Origin: Limnanthes douglasii subsp. nivea
Taxonomy: Eukaryota > Streptophyta > Magnoliopsida > Brassicales > Limnanthaceae
Direction: 5' to 3'
Assembly: GCA_036936605.1 (NCBI GenBank)
Contig: JAUPFV010000002.1
Coordinates: 246,161,305 to 246,225,304 of the forward strand
DNA: 64,000 bases
Shown: one piece after another, positions 1 to 11,434 of the stretch
Numbering within the stretch: the stretch's first letter is position 1
Layout: every line of letters starts with the position of its first letter
Translations under genes and position numbers: made by a program
Notes under the pieces: model-generated
The model's database searches: none
The model's input: the letters and a program-made list of their open reading frames with translations, nothing else
What the model was told of the DNA's origin: nothing

Positions 1-104
1 TCAAAATATTATTCAATATTATCGAAAACCTTAGAGTTTTGTGAATTAGAAACAACCCATACATAGGTAAAAAATATCATTCAGATAGACTTTGAACAAC
101 TGAA

Positions 105-1975
105 AATTTAAAATAAATCTATGTGATTTATAACAACAAAATATATGTTTTAGATAGTGTTTTCAATTCAAAAGTTTAAATAACCAAAACATTTATATGT
201 TTTGTTATAAAGAAGTTATAGAATGGTCAATAACAATGGAAAATCAAATATTTACCAACTTTGAGGGTGTGGAATTTTATTTATTTATTTTAAATTGCAA
301 GAGGTTGTAATGGATTGAAACACTTTGAAGGTGTAATGAATTGAGCTTATTTTTTTTTCTATATTTTATTTCAAATTTAAGTACACTTTTTTAAATTGGT
401 AAAAGGGTTAACAGATTGAAACATTTTTTGTTTTTCTTTTTGTTATTACATACATTTTATAACTTCTATATGATCTAATTTTTACAAATTTATTTTTTTC
501 TTAAACTCCTAGGTGCGAGTGCGAGTATAATTTTATGGAAAAAAAAAAAGGAAAAACGAAAACTTGAACAGATCTAAAAAGATTCAAAAAACTTGGAGTC
601 TTTATATCAAATAAGAACTAATAATGATGAATGTTACTTATTGAAATAGATTCCAAACCCTAATAATGCTTCCATATAAATATTTTTAGCTGAACACGGG
701 TAATAAAAAAATGACATTATCCTTTTAGAATATATGTCTCCATTTAGCCAACTAATCACCAACTTTATTTGTCTATCTATAAACATGTTTAAATTAAATC
801 CAAGAAGTAACGTCACTAATATCTAATAATTAATTCTTTTGAATCTATAACATGGACTAATATTTCACAACATTGATCGCCACTTTGAAATCATGCTCAA
901 TAATATCGACAACCAAAGACATAGAGTAACCAACTCGCAATAAAAAATTATAGCACGATATTCTGCCATAAATCATTTTCATTTCCTTTAAAATAAGTAA
1001 AGCAAACAACTATATCCTCATTCAAATCACGTATATTTCATCCAATAACAACTATGTGATTTATAATACCGAAATATATGTTTTAAATAATGTTTGCAAT
1101 TCAAAAGTTTAATTAACCAAAACATTTATATGTTTTTTTATTTTGTTGTTAAAGCGGTAAACGAATGATTAATAACAATTGAAATTCACATATTTAGGAA
1201 TTTTGAGGGTGTTGGAATATTTTTATTTTATTTCAAATTGGAAGAGGGTTTAATAGATTGAAACACTTTGCGGGTGTAATGGATTGAGCTTATTTTTTGT
1301 TATTATATATATTATTTTAAATTAAAGTGCATTTTTTTAATTAGAAAAGGGTGTAATTGATTGATACAGTTTTATTTTCGCTTTTTGTTATTACGTACAT
1401 TTTATAAGTTCTATATAAACTAATTTTAATTTTTTTTTATAAAACTCATCGGTGCGAGTGCAGCTATAATTTTATTAATAAGAAAGGACAAAACGAAAAC
1501 TTGAACAGATCTGAGAAGATTCAAAAAATTTGGAGTCTTTATATCAAATAAAACTCATAATAATGAATGTCACTTATTAAAAAATCTTCCAAAACCTAAT
1601 AATATTTCCATGTAAAGTTTTTAGCTCAACACTAGTAATAAAAAATGACATTATCCTCTTATAATTTATGTCTCCATTTAGCCAACCACTCACCATCTTT
1701 ATTTGTCTCTCTATATACATGTTTATATTTAATCCAAGATCTAAGATCACTAATATCCAATTGTTAATTCTTATGAAATAAAAACTTGGAATAAAATTTC
1801 ACAACATTAATCGCCACATTAAAATCCTCATCAATATTATCAACAACCAAAGTAACCAACTTGCAATAACAAATGTTAGCACAATATTTTATCCATAAAT
1901 CATTTTCCTTTCATTTAAATTAAGTAATACAAACAACTATATCCTCATTCGCATAACGTATACTTCATCCAACGG
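105..1975. repeat. alpha and alpha' internal direct repeats, unit 1
   Basis: About 108-1030 and 1043-1960 are diverged direct copies of one ~0.93-kb sequence. Both run through a stretch near 'ttcaaaagttta', a series of 'ggtgtaatggattgaaacac'-like short repeats, the marker 'ggtgcgagtgc' (512 and 1452), 'cttgaacagatct', and a segment matching 'tccatttagccaac' near the end. A shorter third copy lies at about 4258-4690. No reading frame is preserved between copies and I see no gene, so I treat this as non-coding repeat DNA of unknown origin. Confidence 0.75.
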
Positions 1976-2280
1976 TACATTCGTCCTTGCGACATGAACC
2001 ATCAAACTAAGTTTCAAATGACTTTTAAGAGTTTAAATCCACCACATCTATTTACCTAATTATGACCAAAATACAATTAAAATGAAATTTAAGACAGTTA
2101 ATCACCTTCATATTGTATTAGGAATACAAAAAGTCATCACGTAAACAAATATGGTCCAAAATCTCATGTTGAGAGCTTTTGTAGCATACACATTTTGATG
2201 CAAGTTGAATTCTAATAAAATTAATTTGATCATTTTTTGCTAGTTCGCAATAGCCAACCTTTTAAACCGAAAAGCAAAAT
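1976..2280. other. AT-rich spacer between alpha' and beta
   Basis: This stretch recurs in all units (for example about 13810-14160 and 49675-50000). The short open frames on its minus strand are not conserved with coding-like substitutions. No gene, RNA or transposon signature was recognised. Confidence 0.5.
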
Positions 2281-4240
2281 TTATGAGGAACTATAAGTGT
2301 CTATATTATATCATAATAATAAATCATATATTAATAAAAATATCCTAATAATTTATGCATTTTCAATCTATTGTTTTTGTCATTTCAATAATTTAACCTA
2401 ATAATAAATCATATGTTTATAACTAAAAATAATAGTCTTTTCCATCTATTTTATTTATCATTTCAATGATTTGTCTTAATAATAAACCATATATTTGTGA
2501 TCAGAGATAATAAATAGAGAGTAAATATTAATTTTACATATTTCAATTTACTAAAAGACTCGTAATCATTATAAAATTACAAAACATACAAATAATTTCG
2601 AATATGTTTCATCATTTATTAAAACTAGGTTTACTTAATAACATGAAATTCAAAGGTTTGATTAACTAAAACATGTGTATACGTTTTATTTTTGTTGTTA
2701 GATTGTTAGTTTGTTGTTAGATTGTTAGTTACGTATTTAGGAGAGGTAACAAACCATTGATATTTCAAATATATTATTTATTTCCTCGAATTGTATATGG
2801 ATTGAAACATTTTTTGTTTTTGTTATAATTGATCCAAATTTGTACAAATTAGATATGAATTATTTTAGAAAAAAATCCTATTTGAGTTTAAAACTTTTGT
2901 TTAATAAAAAAATTAACGATTTCAAATGTATTACAAATATTTACAGTTTTATTTTAATTATTTTGCAATTTTCAAAAACTTAATATAAGGTATTAATACA
3001 AGTTTAGTTGTAGATTGAATTTATTTTATTAATAATTAATGAAAGATTGAAAAAAAAACATTATCAATTTTAGCTAAAATATATCCATTCTATTTTTAAT
3101 ATATGTATTCGGTTTGGATAAAAATCGTTATAAAATTAAAAAATAACATACATAGTAAAAACATACATGATTAATTTGTTACCTGTGTATTAAAATATTA
3201 TTTAGATTTGCTAAGACCTATTCTCGACCAACTCATTAACTAAAAACGTTCTATCATCGATAGCAAATTACAAGATCAAGGTAAAACAATACTCTATATA
3301 TATTTAAATTATTTTATAATTTAATTAAGTTATTTTTATCAAATATAGCATGTACTTATGGTGGGTTATCAAAATTTTATAGCTTTTTAAAGTAAAACTG
3401 CTCTAATTCGTCACGTATAGAAATCGATATTATTCACTGTTATTTATTATGTGACACAAGTGATAGTTGTCCGAAATATAGTTATACTAAAAATTTATTT
3501 TTTTCTTGTACTTGTTATACTTTATGTCACATGAAGTTCAGAGCACACATAATTCTTATGTACAAAATATGTTTAAAGAACCACAACACATATAACAAAA
3601 ATAAAAAAAATAACTAAAAAATCGATGGTGTCGATGTTATGAATAGAAACCATATGGTTATATGTATCCATCCAACAAGATAAGGTGACAGTTAAATTTA
3701 AGAACAATTAAAATATTTGTATTATTTTTTAGACTTTTACCATGAGTTATTAGATTATTATAGTTAAATACTTGTGAGATTTAATATGTAAAAAAACTTT
3801 ATCAAGAATAAAATTATCATTTATTTATCTTTAATTCATTTAAAACTGCATTTAAACTCTATTATATATCGGTATTTTATTTATTTTCTCTAACTTGTTT
3901 GCATATCATTTATGGTTTGAGACCAAACCAAATCATTATATTGTTTTAAATTTATTCATATTTCTTCTCTATTAATGTCGCATAATATTTTTTAACTTCT
4001 AAGTTCAATTAATTTGCAATGTCAATGTTTATTTGTAATATTTATCAATATATATTTATTATTAAAGATGATAGTCTTATGCTTAGATGTTAATTTTTAT
4101 TGTTTGAATTTACTATAAAACAAGTTATTTTATATTTTTTGTTATTTAAATTTTAGATATGTTTGTTTTAATATTTAAAAATTATCAAATTACATATACT
4201 AATACAAATAATTTAGAACATTATTTAATGATTTTGTAAG
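2280..4240. repeat. beta block, unit 1
   Basis: This AT-rich block recurs in diverged form later in the same unit at about 8355-10140 (beta'). Shared markers include 'aataaatcatatgtt', 'aggagaggtaacaaacc', 'ccaactcattaactaaaaac', 'atcgatagcaaattacaag' and 'atccatccaacaagataagg'. The order of markers is the same in both copies, so the unit itself arose by an older internal duplication. No coding capacity is seen. Confidence 0.75.
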
Positions 4241-4257
4241 ATATTACATGATTTTTA

Positions 4258-4690
4258 AAAATCTATAGCATTTATAATAAAAAAAATATATGTTTGAAAT
4301 AATGGTTTGCAATTTAAAAGTTTAATTAACCAAAACATTTATATTATTTTTCTTTTGTTGTTAAAGGGGTTTTTGAATGGTCAATAACAATGAAATTCAC
4401 ATATTTAGGAATTTTGAGGGTGTTGAATATTTTTATTTTATTTCAAATTGGAAGATGGTTTAATAGATTGAAAAACTTGGAGGGTGTAATAGACCGAGCT
4501 TATTTTTTTATGTATTTTATTTCAAATATAAGTACTTTTTTTTTAATTGGAAAAGGGTGTAACAGATTGAAAAATGTTTATTTTTGGTTTTTGTTATTAC
4601 ATACATTTATAATTTCTATATGAACTATTTGTTACAAATTTATATTTTTATAAACCTCCTTGGTGGGAGTGCGAGTATAATTTTATTAGT
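4258..4690. repeat. Third alpha-like copy, unit 1
   Basis: This segment matches the first half of alpha and alpha', including the motifs around 'ttaattaaccaaaacattta', 'ttgagggtgtt' and 'gagtgcgagtataatttta'. The short open frame that crosses it is changed by indels in the other units (16245, 42266), which argues against coding. Confidence 0.65.
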
Positions 4691-4853
4691 TTTTCTTATT
4701 ACGTACAAATTTATTTATTTTTCATTTTAAATGTATAGTTTATTTTTTAAATCGTTATAAAATTAAATTCATAGTTTGTGAGGTACGATTTTTCGTTTTT
4801 AATTAATTTTGATATTAACCACTTAATCTAAATTAATTATATAATAGAAACTA

Positions 4854-4857
<4 letters not shown>

Positions 4858-4886
<29 letters not shown>
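4858..4886. repeat. (TA)n microsatellite, unit 1
   Basis: A dinucleotide TA run of about 29 bp. The equivalent site is about 80 bp in unit 2, 12 bp in unit 3 and 22 bp in unit 4. Confidence 0.95.
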
Positions 4887-4889
<3 letters not shown>

Positions 4890-4899
4890 TATCAAATAA

Positions 4900-6740
4900 T
4901 CAATTTATTAATTGCGATATTAAAAGTTTTAATTTAAATATTTAATAAAATATTTAAAATATAACAATAGATTATTATTTCTTAATAGTTTTTAGTATTT
5001 TATCTATAAATATATTAAATATCGATTTGTCCAACGATTAGTTTCAAATTAGTGGTGGAGCAAATAAGATTTCCGATTTGCCCAATAGGATATCCGATAT
5101 TCTAAAAGGGTATCTCATTCACCATTAATATTTTTTTAAACAAAATTTGATTATTTTATCTATAAATACCTCACCTACTTACTTAATCTTAGCTAATCTC
5201 TCAAATAATATCTCACACAAATATCTAGTTCCTAAATCTTTCAAATCAAAAATTTATTTTTACGTAATATCTAGTTCCAAAATCTTTTACACAAATATCT
5301 AGTTATTCAAACATTATGCTTCTATAAGTATAAATTTAATTGAATTTTTTTAAAACAATTAGAGATATGCTTGATAAATCTAATAAATTTTTGAAAATAT
5401 ATAATATTTGAAAATATCTAAAACTATCTACTAACAATTTTAAAATATATTGTAGATATCTAGTTACATGATTTGAACTTTTAATTTAATTATATAATAA
5501 ACTATTTAAAATATAAAAATGGTTTTTTTTTTGAGTTTTCGGTTATTTTATCTATAAATACCTTAGCTACAAACCTAATTTTTGCTCATCTCTCAAACCA
5601 TATCTCAAACAAATATCTAGTTCTTAAATCTCTCAGATCACAAATATATTTTTACATAATATGTAGTTCCCAAATCTCTTCCAAGAATATCTAGTTATTC
5701 AAGTAAAAATATAATTTAATTAAATTTTTTAGAACAACTAAAGATCGATATCTCTTGAGAAATCTAATAAAATTTTGAAAATATATAGTATTTGAAACTA
5801 TCTAAATATCTTCTAATATTTTAAATATATATTAAAAATATCTTGTACAGAACTTTTAATTTAAATATATAATAAACTATTTAAAATACAAAACTTAATT
5901 AATATATTAAATATCGATTGGCCCAAAGTTTAGTTTCGAATTAGCTGTAGAGCAAATAAGATATCCGATTTTTTGCCAAATAGGATATCGATTTTGCCAA
6001 ATAGGATATCTAAATTGACAAAAAGGATATAATATTTGTCATTAATATTTTTTTTAAACCTTCCTATTATTTTATCTATAAATACCTCACCTACTAACTT
6101 ACTCTTGTCTAATCTATCAAGTAATATCTCACACAAATATCTAGTTACTGAATCTCTCAATTCACAAATCTATTTCTACCTAATATCTAGTTACCAAATA
6201 TTTTAAACAAATATATAGTTATTTAAATGTTTCTATATATATTAATTTAATTGAAATTTTTTAAAACAAATGAAGATATTAATTGAGAAATCCAATAAAA
6301 TTTTGAAAATATATAATATTTCAAAATATCTAAAAATCTTCAACCGATTTAAAAATATATTCTAAATATATAGTTACAAGATTTGAACTTTTAAGTTAAA
6401 TATATAAAATAAACTATTTAAAATATAAAAATTGGCTAAATTTTGTTTTCTTAATTTTTTGGATAATTTTATCTATAAATATTTTAAATATCGATTTTCT
6501 CAACGCTTGGTTTTGAATTAGCCGTTGGGAAAATAAGATATCTGATTTTGTCAAATAGGATACCCGATTTGCCAAAAAAGGATATCCAATTTAGCAATAC
6601 ATTTTTTTATGAAATTTTTCCGATATTTTATTTATAAATACCCTACCTATTAACCTAATCTTCACTCATCTCTCAAATCATATCACACACACAAATATCT
6701 AGTTTCTAAATTTTTCAAAATTATTCAATATATCTAATAC
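4900..6740. repeat. gamma block: tandem ~0.5-kb repeats with TATA-like cores, unit 1
   Basis: Four or so diverged copies of a ~0.4-0.55-kb sequence follow one another. Each carries a core close to 'TTATCTATAAATA' (near 4993, 5157, 5547, 6072, 6469 and 6634), followed by 'ctaatctctcaaat', 'cacacaaatatctagtt' and a repeated 'aatatctagttcc'. Upstream of most cores lies a cluster of 'GATATCCGATTTGCC'-like motifs that include the palindrome GGATATCC. There is no open frame. The origin is unknown; a decayed repeat with promoter-like elements is one possibility. Confidence 0.7.
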
Positions 6741-7140
6741 ACTATTTAAAATAAAAATTTAAAATATACAAGTCGGATTAGGCCTAGTTTCAAATTAGCC
6801 GCTTCTAGTTTAGGATATATTGATCATTTTGGGTCAAATTGTATGTACTCAAAAGCCTAATCAATTGGCTGATTTTTTTTTTCAATTCAATTACCGTCCA
6901 TTAGGACAGCCGCCATTCGTATTTATATCGGCTAACGAAATACTCGGATTTATTTCATGTCACCTAATGAAATATCGTGTTCTTTGTAACTTTTATAGTT
7001 GTAATGTATTTATATTTCAAATATCTTTTAAAATTACTAGTATTGTTATTATTTTTATTACAATGAAATAATTATTAAGATATCCCGCTTGTTATTATTA
7101 ATTTTAAATATTTATATATTTTAATAAACATATTTGTAAA
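6741..7140. other. Unassigned conserved segment, unit 1
   Basis: This segment has a slightly higher GC content than its surroundings and is well kept between units (18590-18960 and 55435-55800). It contains 'gggtcaaattgtatgtactc' and 'accgtccattaggac'. The open frame on the plus strand is disrupted in unit 2. I do not recognise it; it may be the end of an old retroelement. Confidence 0.4.
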
Positions 7141-7189
7141 ATAAATATAAAAAAAATTAATTTGAACAAATATTTGTCTAAAAACAATT

Positions 7190-7570
7190 TTTTTTTGACA
7201 AAATTAGTTATCACAAAAACTTTTTAGATTATTGCGACAAAAATATTGTCTCAATATTATCTATTTATAAAACATTCCTACTGCGATGAAGGTTTTTTTC
7301 TCAATAGTTAGTTCAGTTGCAACAAAACACTTTTTACGGCAAACGTCTTTTTGTCGTTGTATACTATTTGTTACGAAAAAAATATAATTGTCGCTTTAAA
7401 TAGATTTTGTGGCGTCAAAGTTAAAATTTTGTCACATAAAACCTACTGCGAGGGTGCTGTTGCAGCGAAATTCTTGCGACAAAATAATTATCACAACAAT
7501 TTTGTTGAGAGAAAACATTAGTTTTTAAGACAAAAAATATTTGTCACTAAAACTACTTATTGTAGTAGTG
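7190..7570 (-). mobile_element. CACTA-type terminal region remnant, unit 1
   Basis: The right edge reads '...TTGTAGTAGTG', which on the minus strand is CACTACTACAA, the style of a CACTA superfamily terminus. Inside it are many scattered 'gcgacaa' and 'ttgtcgc' motifs in both orientations, typical of the subterminal repeats of such elements. No matching opposite terminus was found to the left, so this is probably a truncated or solo end. The left boundary is approximate. Confidence 0.45.
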
Positions 7571-7571
7571 G

Positions 7572-8345
7572 GATCATCTAGTAAAGTACCTAAAAGTGTT
7601 AAAATGCATGTCTTTAAGCTTCGAAAAATAACCTACGAACATGATCGAAGAGAGGAAAATTTTGTGGCAGATTCTTTTGCCACAAGTACATATTCTGAGT
7701 AACATCCGTGAATTATTACGGTTGACAATCCGTCAACTGATAAAAATTCAGAGCAGATAGTTGGGATTATTGATAAAGACTTTCAAGTAACTACTTGTGA
7801 AAATGAAGATTGAATGCCAGACATAATCAAATCTTTACAGAGTGATGAGTTACCAATTGACAAGTCATTATCTAAAAAGTGTGTTTCGAATCTCATGGCT
7901 ATATTATGTTGGGGGGTTGTCTTGTATAAGAAATCATTTAGTAGACCTTTGCTCCGATGTCTAGGTAAAACTAAATCGCAGATGATATTATTAGAGCTTC
8001 ATGATAGACGGATTTGCACATTGTGGGTATAAATCATTAATTAGAAGAGTATTTCTAGCAGGGTATTATTGGCCCACGATATCGTCTGACGCAAAAGAGT
8101 TGGATAAAAAGTGTGATACATGTTAATGATTTGCTAATATAATTCATAACCCTCAAAAGCATATTAGAGGCATTGTCATTTGAATTAGGGGTATTGACCT
8201 TGTGGGTCCTCTTCCAATGGCTTACGGGGGGATAGACAAAAATCGTGGCAATGGATTATTTTTCTGTATGGGTGGAGGACAAAGGCCAAGGATGTAATCA
8301 GATTTATTTGGGACATGTCGATGAAAACAACGCCATTTGGAACTA
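7572..8345 (+). pseudogene. Ty3/gypsy pol fragment (RNase H-integrase region), decayed, unit 1
   Basis: Translated pieces match the linker and integrase part of a plant Ty3/gypsy polyprotein. In order: a PREENFVADSFA-like end of the RNase H/connection, an MPDIIKSLQSDELPIDK-like stretch where the family has a W-M-x-P-I-I start, a C-terminal-to-it 'SRPLLRCLGKTK', a zinc-binding HHCC region with KKCDTC (about 8109), then DLVGPLPMAYG and VAMDYFSVWVE of the catalytic core entry. A TGA replaces the expected Trp just before the Met at 7814, and frameshifts follow 8032. No LTR or downstream integrase is present. The same breaks are present in units 2 and 4. Confidence 0.75.
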
Positions 8346-8354
8346 AAGTGTCCG

Positions 8355-10140
8355 TATTGTATCCTAATAATAAATCATATGTTCATATTTATCTTAATAA
8401 TTTATGCATTCTCAATCTATTTTTTTTTTCATTTCAATAATTTAACCTAATAATAAATCATATGTTTTATAACTAAAAATAATAGTATTTTTCATCTATT
8501 TTATTTATCATTTCAATGATTTTTCTTAATAATAAACCATATATTTGTGATCATAGATAATAAATAGAGAGTCAATATTAATTGTATTTACTATAAGACT
8601 CTAATCATTATAAAATTACAAAACGATACAGATAATATCGAATATTGTTTTATGATTTATTAGCACTAAGCTAAGTTAATAACATGAAATTCAAAGGTTT
8701 GATTAAATAAAAATAAGAGTATTTTTCATCATATGTTCTAAAATTACAAAACCATACAAATAATTTACAATGTTGTTTCGCCATTTATTAAAACTATGTT
8801 AACTTAATAACATGAAATTCAGCCGTTTGATCAACTAAAGCATTTATATATGTCTTTTCCTTTTGTTATTAGGGTTTTTCTTTTAAAGTTACATATTTAG
8901 GAGAGGTAACAAACCATTGATATTTCAAATTTATTATTTATTTTCTTGAATTGTGTATGCGATTGAAACATTTTTTGTTTTTGTAATAATCGATCCAAAT
9001 TTGTACAAATTAAATATGAATTATTTTAGAAAAAAATCCACTTTAAGTATAAAACTTTTTTTTAATAAAAAAATTTAACAATTTTAAATCTATTACAGAT
9101 ATTTACATTTTTATTTTAATTAATTTGCAATTTTAAAAAAATTAATATAAGGAATTAATACAAGTTTAGTTGTTGATTGAAATTATTTAATTAATAATTA
9201 ATGAAATATTGAAAAAATTAGTATCAATTTTAGCTAAAATATATAACAATTCTATTTGTAATATCTGTATTCGGTTTGGATTTTATTTTTAAAAATTAAA
9301 ATAGTTTTAAAAATTAAAAAATAATAAACATAGTAAAAAGCATACATAATTAATTTGGTATCTATGTATTAAGATATTATTTAGATCTGTTAAGACCTAT
9401 TCTCCACCAACTCATTAACTAAAAACGTTGATCATCGATAGCAAATTACAAGATCAAGGTAAAACAATACTTTATATATTTTTCAATTATTTTATGATTT
9501 AATTGAAGTTATTTTTATCAAATATATATAGCCTTCACTTATCGTGGGTTATCAAAAGTTTATAGCTTTTTAAAATAAAACTGTTGTAATTCGTTATGTA
9601 TGAAAATCGATATTATTCACTGTTATTTATTATGTGCCACAAGTGATAGTTGTCAGAAATATAGTTATACTTAAAACTTTTTTTTTCTTGTACTTGTTAT
9701 ACTTTATGTCACATGAAGCTTACGAGCACACATATTTTTTATGTTCAAAATATTTACAAAAAACCACAATACATATAACAAAAATAGAAAAATAACTAAA
9801 ACGTCGATGTCATGAATAGAAACCGTATGGTTATATGTATCCATCCAACAAGATAAGGTGACAATTAAATTTACGAGCAATGATAATATTGGTCTTATTT
9901 TTTAGACTTTTACCATCAGTTATTAGATTATCAAATCGGTTCAATATTTAAGAGATTTAATATGTAAAAAAACTTTATCACAAATAAAATTATCATTCGT
10001 TTATCTTTAATGCATTTAAACTCTATTTTTATTGGTATTTTACTTATTTTCTCTAACTTGTTTGCATATCATTTATGGTTTGGTACAAAATCAAATCATT
10101 ATATTATTTTTAATTTATTCATATTTCTGCTCCGTTCATA
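8355..10140. repeat. beta' block, unit 1
   Basis: This is the second, diverged copy of beta, directly repeated about 6.1 kb downstream of the first. It ends near the start of the CLE upstream region. No gene is seen. Confidence 0.75.
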
Positions 10141-10454
10141 TTTTTAATAAATTTTATAATATAAATAGATAAAAAATTGGAAAACGTTTAATGAAAACCG
10201 TTACTTTTGTTAAACTCGAATTAAACTATTATATTTTAAATTATAAAAAACGTTCAATTGTCTTAATATAAATTTTTTAATCTCTAAATTATAGTAAGTC
10301 AAGTTTTGTTAATTTTTGAATTTAAAATTATAATGCAAAACTATTTTATTGCGTTGACATCCATATCCATTATACCTTAATTCAACCAAAAGTATAGGAT
10401 TAATTTTGAAGTTACTATAAACACAGCTATAAAAAAAACATAAAACCATTCATA

Positions 10455-10616
10455 CTTTTAAAAAGCTAACTATTTACCGTTACGATTTTATATTAAAAGG
10501 TAACTATTTACAGTTAATAAAATATAAAATCATTGAAATTAATAATAATAAAACATAAAGTCATTCATCCGATAATAAAATATTTTGAAAAAGTTAACTA
10601 TTTATAGTTACGGTTT
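10455..10616 (+). promoter_or_regulatory. Iterated GTTAACTATTTA-type motifs upstream of CLE gene 1
   Basis: Three diverged copies of a ~34-bp motif lie here, near 10459, 10494 and 10588. The consensus is about AAAAGTTAACTATTTA followed by a GTTACGGTTTTATAT-like half. Some copies contain CCGTTA, which fits the CNGTTR core used by many plant MYB factors. Units 2-4 have a fourth copy that unit 1 lost with the 238-bp deletion (junction at 10616/10617). A regulatory role is inference only. Confidence 0.4.
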
Positions 10617-10776
10617 ACTAAGGAAAAATAATCGAAACCATATTTTCGGATATCATAGCATAAATAATGATTAATGAGTAAGAAGAATTTAAATGGTTTT
10701 CTTATTTGCTCATGATTTTATACCTAACAAAAAAATGAAACTAGTATAACTTTGACTTGTTACATAAACACTAGCA

Positions 10777-10783
10777 TATAAAT
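10777..10783 (+). promoter_or_regulatory. TATA box of CLE gene 1
   Basis: TATAAAT lies 70 bp before the ATG, at a spacing that would give a short leader. A TTGACT (W-box core) lies about 25 bp upstream. Both are kept in units 2 and 3; unit 4 has TATATAT instead. Confidence 0.6.
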
Positions 10784-10852
10784 GTAAGACAAAGTTCATA
10801 TCCTCCTCCGCATACATTTTGAATCAACCAAACAACGTATTACCATACAATA

Positions 10853-11434
10853 ATGGTTAAACTCAGCATTATTTTATGTGTTCCTTTGATATTGTTAGTG
10901 ATTTCAGATTATGGAACTGGAAGTGTTGAGGCAAGCGGAACGAAGAAAAACCACGCGTCGATGCAAAAAACTGAAGAGATATTGTTCCAATCAAATATGA
11001 GATTGCATGCACATATGATTTCTAATTCCAAACGCTTGGTTCCACCGGGACCAAATCCAAGTCATCCTACTCTACCAGATATGATTTCCAATTCCAAACG
11101 CTTGGTTCCATCCGGACCAAATCCAAGTCATCCTACATTGCCGTATATGATTTCCAATTCCAAACGCTTGGTTCCATCCGGACCAAATCCAAGTCATCCT
11201 ACACTGCCTCATATGGTTTCCAATTCCAAACGCTTGGTTCCATCCGGACCAAATCCAAGTCATCCTACACTGTCGGATATGATTTCCAATTCCAAACGTT
11301 TGGTTCCATCCGGACCAAATCCGAGTCATCCTACACTGCCCGATATGACTTCCAATTCTAAACGCATGATTCCATCTGGACCAAACCCAAGTCATCCTAC
11401 ACTGCCAAGTATGATTTCTAATTCCAAGCGATAG
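10853..11434 (+). CDS. Multi-CLE-domain secreted peptide precursor, copy 1 (193 aa)
   Basis: The protein starts with a signal peptide (basic MVKL, hydrophobic core to about residue 18, likely cleavage near residues 25-28), then a ~27-residue variable region, then six tandem 22-residue units from residue 55 and a partial seventh. Most units contain RLVPSGPNPSHP, a clear CLE dodecapeptide closest to the RLVPSGPNPLHN class, but with Ser at position 10 and Pro at 12. Unit 1 has Pro at position 5, and unit 6 reads RMIPSG at its start. Spacers are TLP(D/Y/H)M(I/V)SNSK, with Lys before the CLE Arg. The ATG has A at -3 and G at +4, and no intron is needed. CLE peptides are extracellular ligands of LRR receptor kinases; processing of several peptides from one precursor is inferred. 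The last unit stops at TAG in place of the Leu codon. Copies lie at 22923, 46692 and 59751. Confidence 0.88.
   Translation: MVKLSIILCVPLILLVISDYGTGSVEASGTKKNHASMQKTEEILFQSNMRLHAHMISNSKRLVPPGPNPSHPTLPDMISNSKRLVPSGPNPSHPTLPYMISNSKRLVPSGPNPSHPTLPHMVSNSKRLVPSGPNPSHPTLSDMISNSKRLVPSGPNPSHPTLPDMTSNSKRMIPSGPNPSHPTLPSMISNSKR
11015..11431 (+). repeat. 66-bp coding tandem repeat of CLE copy 1
   Basis: Six full 66-bp units and a 21-bp partial unit encode the CLE-spacer repeats. Units differ by synonymous changes in the peptide core, such as CGC/CGT for Arg, CCA/CCG for Pro, TCC/TCT for Ser and AAT/AAC for Asn. Confidence 0.95.

Noticed and set aside
634..816. Small minus-strand frame repeated in units 1, 4 and 5
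   Set aside because: It is identical because the DNA is recently duplicated; the homologous alpha' segment and unit 2 break the frame, and no start context or family match is seen.
4390..4623. Plus-strand frame beginning MKFTYLGILRV in the third alpha copy
   Set aside because: Frame and C-terminus change by indels between units and the sequence is shared with clearly non-coding alpha copies.
4900..6740. LTR or integrated pararetrovirus promoter array
   Set aside because: TATA-like cores and repeats are present, but no primer binding site, polypurine tract, TG...CA ends or viral coding sequence could be found.
6820..7071. Plus-strand frame in the unassigned segment
   Set aside because: Disrupted in unit 2 and without a recognisable domain.
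11015..11431. CRISPR-like or satellite interpretation of the 66-bp repeats
   Set aside because: Units are contiguous, in frame within a signal-peptide-bearing gene, and the window is plant nuclear DNA.
10853..11434. PIP, IDA or CEP-type peptide family for the repeated precursor
   Set aside because: The SGP string is shared, but the whole dodecapeptide R-L-V-P-S-G-P-N-P-x-H matches CLE at nearly every fixed position.
10853..11434. Nematode CLE effector contamination
   Set aside because: The genes are embedded in a long array with plant CACTA, Ty3/gypsy, eIF4A-III and CYSTM sequences on the same molecule.
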